Shown piece by piece: positions 1 through 10,320 of a stretch of DNA of 64,000 nucleotides. The notes under the pieces are model-generated. The model was not told the DNA's origin and did not search any database. It was given only the letters and a program-made list of their open reading frames with translations. The stretch is from Pontederia crassipes. Taxonomy: Eukaryota; Streptophyta; Magnoliopsida; Commelinales; Pontederiaceae. Position numbers and translations under genes: made by a program. Numbering within the stretch: position 1 is the stretch's first letter; each line of letters begins with the position of its first letter. Location: the NCBI GenBank assembly GCA_030549335.1, contig CM060187.1, forward strand, positions 6,448,001 to 6,512,000, in the 5' to 3' direction.

Positions 1-670
1 CAACTATAAATAAATGACACTAGTGGCAAATGTGATGCTTTATGGAGAAAGTCCATTTTTGAATATTTTCCATATTTATTATAATAAACTTTATAAAATT
101 ATTTCTTAACAAAAGAAATAATAAAAAAATTTAGTTGGCCCAAGAACCGTGATTCAATTTGTTTTTTTTATTATAGCCGATTTTGACCGGTTCTTGATCG
201 GTCTTGACCGATTCAATTATGGGTCCGGTTTTAGGACTCATACCGGACAGTGTTAGTGGTCGGTCGGGTCCACCTCCACCTTTGTAGTGCTTCCCCTGCC
301 GCCGCAAGGGAGTCCACATACACTTCAAGTGCTTCCCCACCGACAGGGAGGATCTCAACGACGTAAAGGGAGGTTGAGGCAGGCATGGGGGCAGGCATGC
401 ATCAATGTTTTTAGACACATTTTTTTATTAAAAGGTAAATCGGCCTGATTAAAAGGTAAATCGACTTTCTTAAAATGTGAATTGACATCATTTTTTCTAA
501 ACCAATAATTGAATCGTGCGCTCGCCATCATATATATGATGACCCAAGCAATAGGAAGGAGTGTCCACCCCATTTTAAAGGGTGGACACCATTTATATCC
601 GTCTTATATTAACCATGTAGTAACATAGTTCAATTCAATTGCCCAATTTAAATTATTTTTTATACTAAAA
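1..670. other. AT-rich intergenic DNA
   Basis: No gene is recognisable. Positions about 180-260 are rich in GACCGGT/GACCGATT-like words, which resemble repeats in several LTRs further along, so part of this may be an old LTR fragment. The short open frames here have no family resemblance and are not supported as genes. Confidence 0.5.
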
Positions 671-755
671 TATCTTAAATAAATTACTCCATGTAGCTGA
701 CCCCACCTAGTAGGATAATGCTTTGTTGTTGTTGTTGTATCTTAAATAAATTACT
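671..755 (+). mobile_element. 5'-truncated SINE tail (Au-SINE-like) with 18-bp target duplication
   Basis: Positions 689-737 match the 3' end typical of plant Au-type SINEs: a block reading CATGTAGCTGACCCCACC, then a GGATAA-type word, then a (TTG)n tail. The insert is flanked by a perfect direct repeat, TATCTTAAATAAATTACT, at 671-688 and 738-755. That is the expected signature of target-primed retroposition. Only about 49 bp of the SINE was copied, so the promoter boxes are absent and the copy is dead. The SINE identity is recalled family knowledge; the flanking repeats are seen directly. A near relative lies at 53,819-53,886. Confidence 0.8.
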
Positions 756-1287
756 AAATTACATAGGGATTAATGTTTGTACTACTCTTTTTAAGAGGTA
801 ACACCATCATATGTCTATTAATCACCATCTGATTCATGATGATTGATTAATTGAACACTTTTTTTATCCACCGTCAATCATAAATCACACGGTGATTAAT
901 AACCATCAATCGTAAAGAGATAGAACAATATATTTTTCTAATTATATAGATATTAATTCTAATTAATTTTAAATACTCAGTTTATTAGTTATTACCAATA
1001 AGATTATTTTATACCTCTTACATAAAAAACTTATAATATAACATATAAATAATACACATTTAATTTATTATTATATACTATAATATTAAATAATGATCGA
1101 AAATGAATTTAGAAAACAAACACAATCCCAACTCATATATATTTCAATTCATAAATGTTTTGAAAAAATTGGATCAAACCAATATGGTCATCACAACCCA
1201 TACTTAATCTTTAACAATGCGAACAAAAGTTCTAGCATCTCCTAAGATGGTGACATCTAAAAAAAATAATTTATTTTAATGGGTGTG
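756..1287. other. AT-rich intergenic DNA
   Basis: No gene seen. Positions about 810-915 contain several inverted words around ATTAATCACC and GGTGATTAAT, which could be a worn small inverted-repeat element, but no clean ends or target duplication could be defined. Confidence 0.45.
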
Positions 1288-3538
1288 TGACTCGCATAAA
1301 AAGTGTATAGAGAATATTGCACGAAAGGGGAGGCAGAGACCTCTATGACACAGGTCTACCCAATACTCAAGCGTATTACCCTTGGATATGGAAGTATACG
1401 ACAAATGAAGTTATAAAATTTATAATATGTCTACACTATCGAAATACGATCCACAAGCGTACAGTGCATCATTGTAGTGCTTGAGGTTCGATCCACAGGG
1501 AAGCGGTGTCTATGAAATCTTTGAAAAATCCTTCGGAAAGAAGTCGGTGAGAAAAGTGAGCGCTAAAAACAAGAGAAGAAAAAGGGCGACAATGTAATGT
1601 AAAAAGGGAACTAAATGTTTTCATATTTCATTTTTCTTTTCGAAATGTAAAAGAGTGAATGTTATAAAGATGATGATTAATGTTAAAGAAGACTGCGAGA
1701 CAATAAATCAAAGACATGTGATGAAGACTTATGAGAGGTGCTTCTGCTGTAGGATTTAAGGTTCTTTAGTTTGACATGATAAGAGTAACGTAACCGAGTT
1801 TTCTTTCCATGCATGCATTTGGTTAATCTTGACGGTGAAAGCACCCGACTTTGCACCTACACATTCGTGTTGGTGATAAGCCTATGCCTGCATACGTGGA
1901 GAAGGTTCGTAAACAAAATATTTGTAAACGTCAAAGTACAGATTGAGCCTCTCTTAGGATTTGAGTGAAATATCGTGTCCACTGAATATCGAGCATTCAA
2001 AGAAACACACATAAGGCAAGAAGGCTATGGTCGGCTCACGCTTGCCTTAGCGGAATGAGGATCTCCCTCCCGGGTAGAATGCAGGATATCAATATCAGTG
2101 AGATGGGAGAAGAGAAATTCGATTCATGAAATACAAACTAGGAATTACTGGGAAGTCCTTCGGAAGTAACTCATCTCTTATCTATCCTACTTGAGCCACT
2201 GACATGAGCGAGGATTGAAGAGTATCCTTCTTTGGATTGGACTTCCCAAAAAATTTGGAAGGAATCGAACACAACAATGGTGAAATAGAAATATGCGAAC
2301 ATCCCTTAAAACCATTTAAGATGATCCCAAATCTCTAGCTCAATTCAGTCATTTATTGCTAGAAATTCGGAGTGCACACAACCTCTTCAGATCACAGGTT
2401 AAAGGGTGAATGACGTCTAAACCACACTATGAAGAACTCCATTGCTAATTCTACTAAGACTGACACTGTGAATCACTACTCGACTTAGGCTAGATTTCTC
2501 CACGTTCAGTCACGATGGAGCCTGTCTGATATGTCCCTACGGTCGGGGGGTGCAAGGCAGTAAGTGATTCAGAAAGCTTCTCCTATACTTATAACCACGT
2601 GGAAAACACATGAATAATACATGGAACTATCTTCATCCAGGTTAGATTTATCCACGTTCGATCGCGATGGAACCTAATATATCCCTATGGTCGGGGGTGC
2701 AGGATGAAGTCAGTTCATAAACTCAAATCCATATATAGGTTTGGAAAATAGGGAATCGAACAGTAAAAATAAGAACCAAATCGATTATCATCAAAAACAC
2801 AAAAGAGGCTCAATACTCGATCATTGATCATGAAAAGCATCAGAAGAAAACATAACTAAAGGACATCAATTCAAGTTGCATAAGCACCTTCCGATCTCAG
2901 TAGGACCGGTTAGTTACAGGTTATGTGGAGAACTCACCCTTCTCCACGAATGGTTAGAGACATTGTCTTTTCGACTTTACTTTCTCCTCTTCTTTTTCTC
3001 TGTGATTCTCTCCTCCCCCAAAAGAGCTCCCCCTACTTACAACTTTTCTCCCTTTTATATCTACCTCCTCCCCTTTTGCCTCATGTCGGTCTCTCCTCTC
3101 ATTCTCTATCTGCCCTCCTGCTGCAACCTGCAGGTTGACAGTTTTTCTGTGGTCCCCCTTGGAAGCTTTCTTGCACCAAGGAGGTGAAGGAGCTAGCTGG
3201 TCCCCAATCATAGATAGTGTTTGCTGTTCTGCCTTTCTCTTTGGCTCCTTCCTTAGCCTGATAGCAAATCACGGGTCTTAGTGCAGATAATGGTGCATGG
3301 TTCGGTCGCTCTACTTCGTCCCTTGGAGCTCATCAGCTCCCCTGCAAAAAGAGACAATAAATCAAATAAATCTTCAAGCCGGCATGATCAATCTTTAGTG
3401 CAAATGAACGTTTATGTGGAGAACTTTTGAAATGCATTAAATCCATGTCGTGCACATGTCTACGTGGAGAAATACTTATATAATAAGTATTGTGTGCATG
3501 CAAAATAGGGATGAAAATATAGGCCATAATTCTCCACA
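1288..3538 (-). mobile_element. Solo LTR of the Athila-2 family
   Basis: This 2.25-kb block is the reverse complement of the Athila-2 5' LTR found at 24,844-27,002 plus 34,526-34,577. Matching blocks run along the whole length: the start (TGTGGAGAATT on the minus strand, 3538 downward), the block around 2,880-2,960, the block around 1,420-1,505, and the end (ATGCGAGTCA, at 1,288). No primer site, gag or second LTR accompanies it, so it looks like the product of LTR-LTR recombination. A 5-bp target duplication is not clean: TTAAT occurs at 3,539-3,543, but on the other side it sits 7 bp away from the expected end. All open frames in this block are chance. Confidence 0.85.
2489..2710. repeat. 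Tandem duplication of about 150 bp inside the solo LTR
   Basis: Two imperfect units start at about 2,489 and 2,641. Each contains a TCCACGTTC...CGATGGA word followed by ATATGTCCCTACGGTCGGGGG or a close variant. Short internal duplications of this kind are common in long plant LTRs. Confidence 0.65.
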
Positions 3539-3631
3539 TTAATGTGGACTCACTCTGAACGGTTGAAATTGAGATAATCTATTTTAAACAATTTATAATG
3601 GAATAATAAAATTATATTTAATTATTTAAAG

Positions 3632-4123
3632 GTAAATTTCCTTCAACTTTATCCTTTTTTCAACTCTAACCTTCAACTTTACTTTATAATTAGACTACCA
3701 TCCAATTATTAACTTCTTTTACAAACTACCCTTTTCACCGGGTATAAAATGATTTACCGATCATATCCTCTATGAGCTCCGATGAAACCATAGATAGGGG
3801 GCGATGTCCACCCCTTTTTCGTGTTGTTGACATGCCAATGATGCACAGAGGGGAGCCGCCCCTCCCTTCGGCTGGTGAGGCCGCTGAAGGTTGGGGGCGG
3901 GGGCGGAATCCACTCTTCTTTTTTTATTAATATATTATTATTTTAATATTATTTCATATTTTTAATAGTCTGTCTCGTAAGTAAATTGATAAATAAATCG
4001 TTTAGGTCCGGTGAAAAGGACAAATGATGAAAGAAAATAATTAAAGAGCAATTTAGTTATAAATTAAAGTTGAAGGATAAGTTGAGAAAAGAGTAAAGTT
4101 GGAGGACATTTAGTGAAATTTAC
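3632..4123. mobile_element. Non-autonomous terminal-inverted-repeat element, probably Mutator-like
   Basis: The two ends are inverted copies: GTAAATTTC at 3,632-3,640 and GAAATTTAC at 4,115-4,123. The match continues inward for roughly 70 bp with substitutions (CTTCAACTTTA, TTTTCAACT, TTATAATTA blocks). The flanks share a near-repeat, ATTATTTA against ATTATTTT, which would suit the 8-9 bp duplication of Mutator-like elements. The interior at about 3,785-3,915 is strikingly GC-rich compared with its surroundings and could be captured sequence. There is no transposase. The superfamily is an inference from long inverted ends and the flanks. Confidence 0.6.
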
Positions 4124-5166
4124 TCATTATTTTAATTGGCAGAACATTACATCCCACTATTTTCTCAAATTAATACTGAGTGTTTTTTAAAATTTCTTTT
4201 GTGATGTTTGATTGTGCAAGAAATATTAGTCTTAAATAAAAGGTAAATATGTTATAGATTAGAAATATTTTTTGTTTCAAATTTTAAGTTACTCATTATT
4301 TTTTATTAGAAAAAGTGACATTAATTAATTAGTTATTGTACTAGAAAGACAATTTTAGTAATTCGTCAAATGCCATATAATTAGTTATATGAAATGAAAG
4401 AATTTGACACATATATTAGTTTTATGCTTTCATTGAGGGAAAGAGATAATCTATCAAGCACCTCTATTTCATTTCTTATTAGGGTAAACTATTAGTTTTT
4501 AATAATATCCATAATTTATGTGTGTGATGTGGTATGAACTTTTTTGAAAAAAAATGTTTGTCCAAGATTCAAAACAGAAATTTAATATTATTTTTTTGTA
4601 ATAGGCGAATGATATTTTGCAGTTTGAAATTCGTATTGGTTCCTCCTAAACAAAAGATATATATATTTTTTGTTTTAGTGTGTTTATTTTATTAATAAAA
4701 CTTTTTTCTAATTAAAACATAGGTGAATTAAAAAAATCTGAAAATATTTTTCTAAGGAAAATTTGACCGTCCAATTAATCAAAAGCATTAATCATGACAA
4801 TTGGATAATCAAATAGTCATGATTATACTATTATTTAACTAGTAAGATAAATGAGTATATAATTATTGGTTTAATGATAACTGCTTCTGAGTATGTTATA
4901 ATAAAATCCTGTTAATAACATCAAAATTTTATGCTCTGAAGTTTTTAAGAATGGGATGCACAAAGTGATGTTGATAATTGTTGTATTAGCACATGAAGTC
5001 AAAGATACATATTTTATTAAAAGATATCTTTGAATTCAAACTTGGATTTACTCCCTCTCAAGTCCTAATATTCTTGTTTTATTGCCACATATCTCTCGAA
5101 GTCAAAAAAAAAAAAAAAAGGAAAAGTTGAAAGATAAAAATCATGTAGGTGAAAAAGTAGGTGGTG
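4124..5166. other. AT-rich spacer downstream of the HKT gene
   Basis: No coding or RNA gene seen. It presumably holds the 3' untranslated region and polyadenylation signals of the HKT gene on the minus strand near its right edge, but no single signal can be chosen. A run of about 16 A residues lies at 5,105-5,120. Confidence 0.5.
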
Positions 5167-7077
5167 CTATTGGAGCTTCCAAGCTTTTCCACCATTCTTG
5201 TTGAACTTTTTGAGCCTTCCAAAGATCATGACAGCAATGAGCACCAGCTTCCCTTGGTTGCTCCATCGTCCAGCAAACCCTGTCCAGGCGTCCTTGCAGT
5301 TGCCATCAGGCTTCAGCAATCTCCCACAGCTGTAGCCGAGCGAAAACCCGACGTTCCCGTATGCACTGCATGCATGATCAGACGTCGTTCAGATGAAGTA
5401 GTTGCAGAATCGCAGGAATGTTTCACACAGACCAGAAATATGCTATTAAATTTTGTTTCGTAGTGATATCGTATGAGTGTTTATGTTATGTTCATGCCTG
5501 TCTGGTTCGAGACTTGCCTGATCACTTCAAATACTACGTTGAAGACATTGAAGTTGAGAGGGTCCTCCATGAACGCTTTTCTTTCGGTAACGCAGATAAG
5601 AATGATGAACACGCTCAGATATGAAAGCTGTGACAGGTTCAGATTCTGCCCAAATCTTCCTGTTCCTTTTCTTTCATTTCCGTCCTCTAACTTGCGATCT
5701 TCCTGTTGAAAAGGCAGAAATGACGTGTATGGGGGAAGGTACCTGAAAGAAACAACAGCCACGAATAAAGCTATACGATTTTGCTGGCTCATACTTCTAT
5801 TCAAGTCATTTCGATTGGGAGTTTAATTTATGAGTTGAACGCTAAAATTTACTACGGATGAAGCAAGAGAGGACTAACATCATGATCACATAAAGCACCA
5901 AGATTCCTGAGGAAAGTGCTGAGAGATCGGTGATGGATTCGCCTGCATGTCTTGAATTTACCGACTGAAAGAGAGCACCTACGAACTTCTGGTACAAATT
6001 CATGCCCTTTAATCCTTCTGAAGTCCATTCCAGCGTGCAGAATAGCAGGAGTTGCACCAGGATGAAACCAACCACTGTGAGGGCCAAGTTCATGCAATGC
6101 ATGGCAGGGAGAAGATGTTTATACCCGGCGACTGCTGAATTATGGAGAATGTAGCTGAATTCTTCTCTCTTTGTAGACTTGTCCAAGAACCATATGCTGA
6201 CCCTCAAGAAAACAGGAAACAGTGTGTTTCCAGCCAGAATTTGAGGCATGATTAGAAGTAGGAGACCAGGGTTCTTTCTAAATATAATCATATTCTCATT
6301 TGCTGGAGTGAACCCACAATTTCCGAAGGAGGAGACCGTTGTGAAAACAGCAAATGTCAAAACTTGAATTCCTTTGCTTCTGAGAACATAATTAGCATCT
6401 GAGACAAAGTTCAGATAGAGAAAGACTAATATAGAACCACCAACAGTCATTATCACGAGATAAGCTAGCACGACATAGCCCATGCATTTGACAGCATCAT
6501 AATTTAGCTGTTCTTTCTTCGCAAAGGCGATGTCAGACCAAGAAACAGGTGAGCAATCACAATTCTGTTCATCAGTAACTTTCTGATCTTCCTGCTTTTC
6601 CACAGGTGATTCGACATCTTTATCGACCGAGTTGGTTCTCTGATCAACGGCCCCCTCCATGCTGAGCTTAGTCTTCATGAAGTGAAGGCCTAGCATTGAA
6701 GTGAAGACCTCCCCTCCAATTAGCATCAGGAGAATTAAGACCCAGAGTTGCGGGCCCGAGAACACCTCCATTTCGACAGTAGACATGCTGGAAACAGTTA
6801 ACGCAGATACAGACATGAATAACAAGTCGATACTCTTGGACTTATATGCATTGTTCCTCGGCTTCAGAACATTTAGAGCCAAAGCTCCTACAAGAGACAC
6901 AAACATGAAGTACCATAGCTGGATCAGAAAAGGACTGCCGTGGAGGACAATTAACCGGTGGAATTGCTTCGCGAAATCGCGGATAGATTTGATACAAGAG
7001 GATGCTTTCTTGGAAGCATGTGCATGGCCATGGTGCTCCCTCTCCCCCTTGCCAGAAGTAGTATGAACCACCTCCAT
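5167..7077 (-). CDS. HKT1: HKT1-type sodium (potassium) transporter, three exons
   Basis: Membrane cation transporter of the Trk/HKT family; subfamily 1 members usually carry Na+ and withdraw it from the xylem. Exons on the minus strand are 7077-5879, 5742-5518 and 5365-5167, giving 540 residues, normal for the family. Four pore loops are visible. The first carries Ser97 in [14 protein letters not shown], the same place as the Ser of Arabidopsis HKT1. The others carry Gly252 (SSFGNCGF), Gly379 (NSRHAGES) and Gly478 (SAYGNVGF), so the filter is Ser-Gly-Gly-Gly, typical of Na+-selective subfamily 1. Residues about 137-180 form a hydrophilic cytosolic loop. Intron 1 (136 bp) is GT-AG; intron 2 (152 bp) appears to be GC-AG. 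I chose the ATG at 7077 because the family starts shortly before the first membrane segment; an in-frame ATG at 7266 would add 63 basic residues unlike known members. No internal stop is present, so the gene looks functional. Confidence 0.93.
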
Positions 7078-7880
7078 TTTGTTGAGGCAACTTATTACTT
7101 GTTTCTTGTATGCCACCAAATATTTATAAGCATTTCTTCCCCTTAAGTTCCTTTCCACAATTCTTGCACATTTGGATTCTATAAATGAGGCATGAAATCT
7201 GATTCGAAAGATGTAGAAATGACAATCACGAGCAATGAACCGGACCAGCGACCGGATAGGCCTCACTATCGAGTCGCATTGGATTCGACCAATTTTTTTT
7301 AAATAATATTATATCATAATTTTAAAAATATAGTATATATATTGTATTAATAACCTATTAATAATAAAATATTAATATAATATAATTTATTTATTTAAAT
7401 TTTGGGTAATAATAAATAGAAATTGGCAACATAGAAATATTAATAGATTATAATTGATTTTTTATAACAATGAGTTGTGTTAATATATTTTATCTTAAAT
7501 TAATTTTATTTCTTTTTACATTTAGCATTTGCCTTTTTTTATTTCCATTTTTATGCTCTTTAATCATTTCATTTTCCATATTATTCAAATTTTAATACTT
7601 ACCATTTTTTTTCTATTTCTATTTAACTTTTACCTCTCATTCTTTCCATTCTCTTAAACTTTTCCTTTTAATACTTTTTCTTTCCTCTTTTATATTTCCT
7701 ATTTCATGTTTTTTTTTCAAATTCAAACCTGGTTTCATTCTTTCCATCATATTTCTTATTCATATTTTTAATACTCTTGTTCCTACTTCATATTTCTTAT
7801 TTTATGATATTTTTTTTCAAATTTAAACTTATAATGAAGTTTATATAGGAAACTCAAATACAAATAAGAAACATTGAGTG
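7078..7880. promoter_or_regulatory. Upstream region of the HKT gene
   Basis: This AT-rich stretch directly precedes the HKT start on the minus strand and must contain its 5' untranslated region and core promoter. Long pyrimidine tracts occupy about 7,500-7,780 (plus strand). Several TATA-like words exist, and none can be preferred from sequence alone. An open frame continues upstream of the chosen ATG to 7,266. Confidence 0.4.
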
Positions 7881-9885
7881 ATGGGCATTGTTGAAGCGCT
7901 TGACTAACACAAGGGCCCATCTAGGGTTATAATTGGATTCAAATTAAATGCATTATCAAAAAATCTACCTTGACTTGAATCATCTTCATAGAACAAATAT
8001 TTTCAATGCCATGTCGTGCCGCCGCCAATATCACCTTAGGGCTATTACCAAGTATTGAGTTAAGCAAGTCCAAATAATATTGGAGACAGACTTGGTGAAC
8101 ATATTAGTTGATTGTTTTCAATGTCAATCTTCTTCATCTTGATCTTCTTTTCAGTGTGAATGAAGTGATATCTGATATCAACGTGTTTGGTTCTTTCATG
8201 ATACATTTGATATTTGGCTAAATATATTGCACTCAAGCTATTGCACTATAGTATGCTCCTGATGCAATCTGAGATATCTAACTAAGCCTTTGAAATAGAT
8301 GCTTTCTTTAGCAGCTTCTGTCACTGTCATATGCTCTGCCTCTGTGGTAGATAATGTAATTGATAGCTAGAGCATAGCTTTCAACTGATGAGAGAACTGC
8401 CCAAAGTGAAGACATAAGCTATATTATCTTCCATCAACATCTGAGTAACCTGCAACTAAGCACTCTTTAAATGATTCATCTTAAATACTGAAAGATGCGC
8501 TTCATTGCTTGCCAATGCTATTTTTCTGAATTGCTCATGAACCTGCTGAATAGACTAGCTACATTAGCATTGTCAAGTCAAGTGCAGACCATGACATACA
8601 TCAGACTTTCATTACACTAGCATAAGGAACTCGAGACATGTACTTTTTCCTACTTCTAATTTTGATGCGAAGGCAACAAAAAGATGAATATTTACAGCTG
8701 ACGGAGTAATAAGGGCTTCATTCCAGACATTTCAAATATGGATAAAATCTTTTGGTTGTAACATTTTTGAGATAATAAGAGTTTATCCTGTGCGTGATTC
8801 CTTAATATTTTTATCCCAAAATTTTGTATGCTACGTCAAGATTCTTCATGTCGAATTCTGCACTGGCGATATACACAACAATCATAGCAACAATGAACAT
8901 ATCATCAACATACAAGAGTAGGTATATGGTAGAGCCGTCCTTCACCTTCTTGTGATATGGACTTGAACTGAACCCTTTACTAATAATGAAGCTATCAAAT
9001 GAACCCTTTACTAATAATGAAATTGTCAAATATCTTGTAGCATTGTCTGAAAGACATCTTCAGAGCATACAAAGATTTATTCAGTCTGCAAAGTTGATCC
9101 TCCATGTTTAGAATGGAGAACCCCTCTGACTGACTCATGAAAATATCTTCTTCAAGTTCTCCATGAAGGAAGTCTTCATCTCTAGTTGCTCGAATAGATT
9201 CTGATGTGCTATAGGAGCAAGCAACACCATGGTAGAAGTATGTTTAGCACAAGTGAGAATATATCATTGTAGTCTACTCCTTTCTGATTATACCCTTTAG
9301 CAACTAGTTGTACTTTGTATCTTGTGCCTTCAACTCCTAAAATTTTAGCCTGCTTCTTGAAGATCCATTTGCAACTTTTTTATCTTTAGGCAACTAGACC
9401 AACTCCTAAGTCTGATTCTTGTGAAGAGATTTTATCTCCTTACTCATAGTAGTGATCCACTGTTCAGATTCAGCACATGTGATGACATTCTTATAAGATG
9501 CCAGCTCTAAGGACTCCATCTCTTCAGCTATCTATAGTAAGCTACCATGTCCTAAAGCCACATCACTTAGGAGGATCCACTTGTCAGGTTGCTCTTCAGG
9601 CATGCTCTGCTACTTCATGTGAACTTTCAGCATTATCCTCAAATGAAGTGACTTCAATCTCCACCTATTTGTTGGCACTCTCTTTTGTTGTCTCAACAAT
9701 GTCCACCTTCTCAACTGCAGCTTTGACATCAAATGTCACATTTCTACTATGGATAACTTTATGTTCCGAGGGAGACCCGACCGTATGGAATGGGTGCTCT
9801 GCCGCCCCGATGCTGAAGTGCCCGACTAGCATAGGGTCCATCTAGAATTATAACTGAGTTCAGATTTAAGGCATTAACAACAGTT
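7881..9885 (-). mobile_element. Dead Ty1/copia pol fragment
   Basis: Read on the minus strand, 9,770-8,000 gives broken copia pol in the normal order. First comes the tail of integrase and the linker (about 9,770-9,500). Next is reverse transcriptase with a KEIKSLHKNQT block, LVAKGYNQKG, and the active-site region YLLLYVDD at about 8,920-8,950. Last is RNase H ending near 8,060. There are many stops and shifts. Gag, protease and most of integrase are missing. Two related direct repeats of about 75 bp sit at the outer edges (about 7,887-7,965 and 9,812-9,885); they could be remnants of the ends or a later duplication. Confidence 0.8.
8811..9029 (-). pseudogene. Copia reverse transcriptase piece with YVDD motif
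   Basis: The longest open piece of the dead copia pol fragment. The catalytic Tyr-Val-Asp-Asp of copia reverse transcriptase is intact (LLLYVDDMFI), but the reading frame is closed by stops on both sides, and the segment just upstream contains a short duplicated word (about 8,985-9,020, CCCTTTACTAATAATGAA twice). It is a relic, not a gene. Confidence 0.75.
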
Positions 9886-10221
9886 TGGAAGGACAAATTT
9901 TCAATGAAAATTTTTGGAATCCATGATGTATACTAACAGAAGAGATTTTGATGTTGTGGTCCTCGTGCAATAATTCGGCACTTCACTCTATGCCTGCTAC
10001 TTGGATGGAGCAGGTTTAACTAAACTTGGGACTTGTTGGATCTTTAGCATTGGAATATGAACAATTCTAACTTAAGAAGTGTTTTCTCCGTGTTTAAAGT
10101 CTTAATTTTGTTGGAGTTGGTGAATACTTCAGGGCCCCTTGTTTCTCACACCGGGTTCGCCCACGTGAGCTTAGGGGAATCTGAGTATTACCCGATTGCC
10201 TGTGCTGCTGGCGTGCGAATA
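9886..10221. other. Unassigned sequence
   Basis: No recognisable coding. A TATA-like AATAAAAGGG at about 10,218-10,227 just before the GC-rich hairpin block resembles the promoter layout of an LTR, but no second LTR or primer site was found. Confidence 0.3.
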
Positions 10222-10320
10222 AAAGGGAGGGTTCGGGGGGCACAGCCCCCCGACGGCGGTCCCGCTCGCCGGTGAGCGGGCGGGGGTTCGGGCGGTCCCG
10301 CTCGCTCGCCGGTAGTAGCC
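10222..10320. other. GC-rich double hairpin block
   Basis: An isolated GC island in AT-rich DNA. Hairpin 1 at 10,234-10,252 has a perfect 7-bp stem of C and six G around a CACAG loop. Hairpin 2 at 10,261-10,280 pairs CCCGCTC with GAGCGGG around GCCGGT. A second GGCGGTCCCGCTCG unit follows at about 10,291. Similar GC blocks occur in the transcribed part of some plant copia LTRs, so this may be an LTR leader, but I cannot confirm an element around it. Confidence 0.5.

Noticed and set aside
131..573. Two overlapping minus-strand frames near the window start
   Set aside because: No recognisable domain; Pro, Arg and Gly-rich composition follows the GC-rich words, and the frames overlap each other.
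2876..3211. Open frames of 70-103 codons on both strands
   Set aside because: They fall inside the solo LTR; the sister LTR copy does not keep the frames.
5512..5517. GT donor a few bases into HKT intron 2 (after CAGGCAA)
   Set aside because: Using it would insert extra residues and shift the frame before the fourth pore loop, destroying the conserved [12 protein letters not shown]. The GC donor gives a perfect join.
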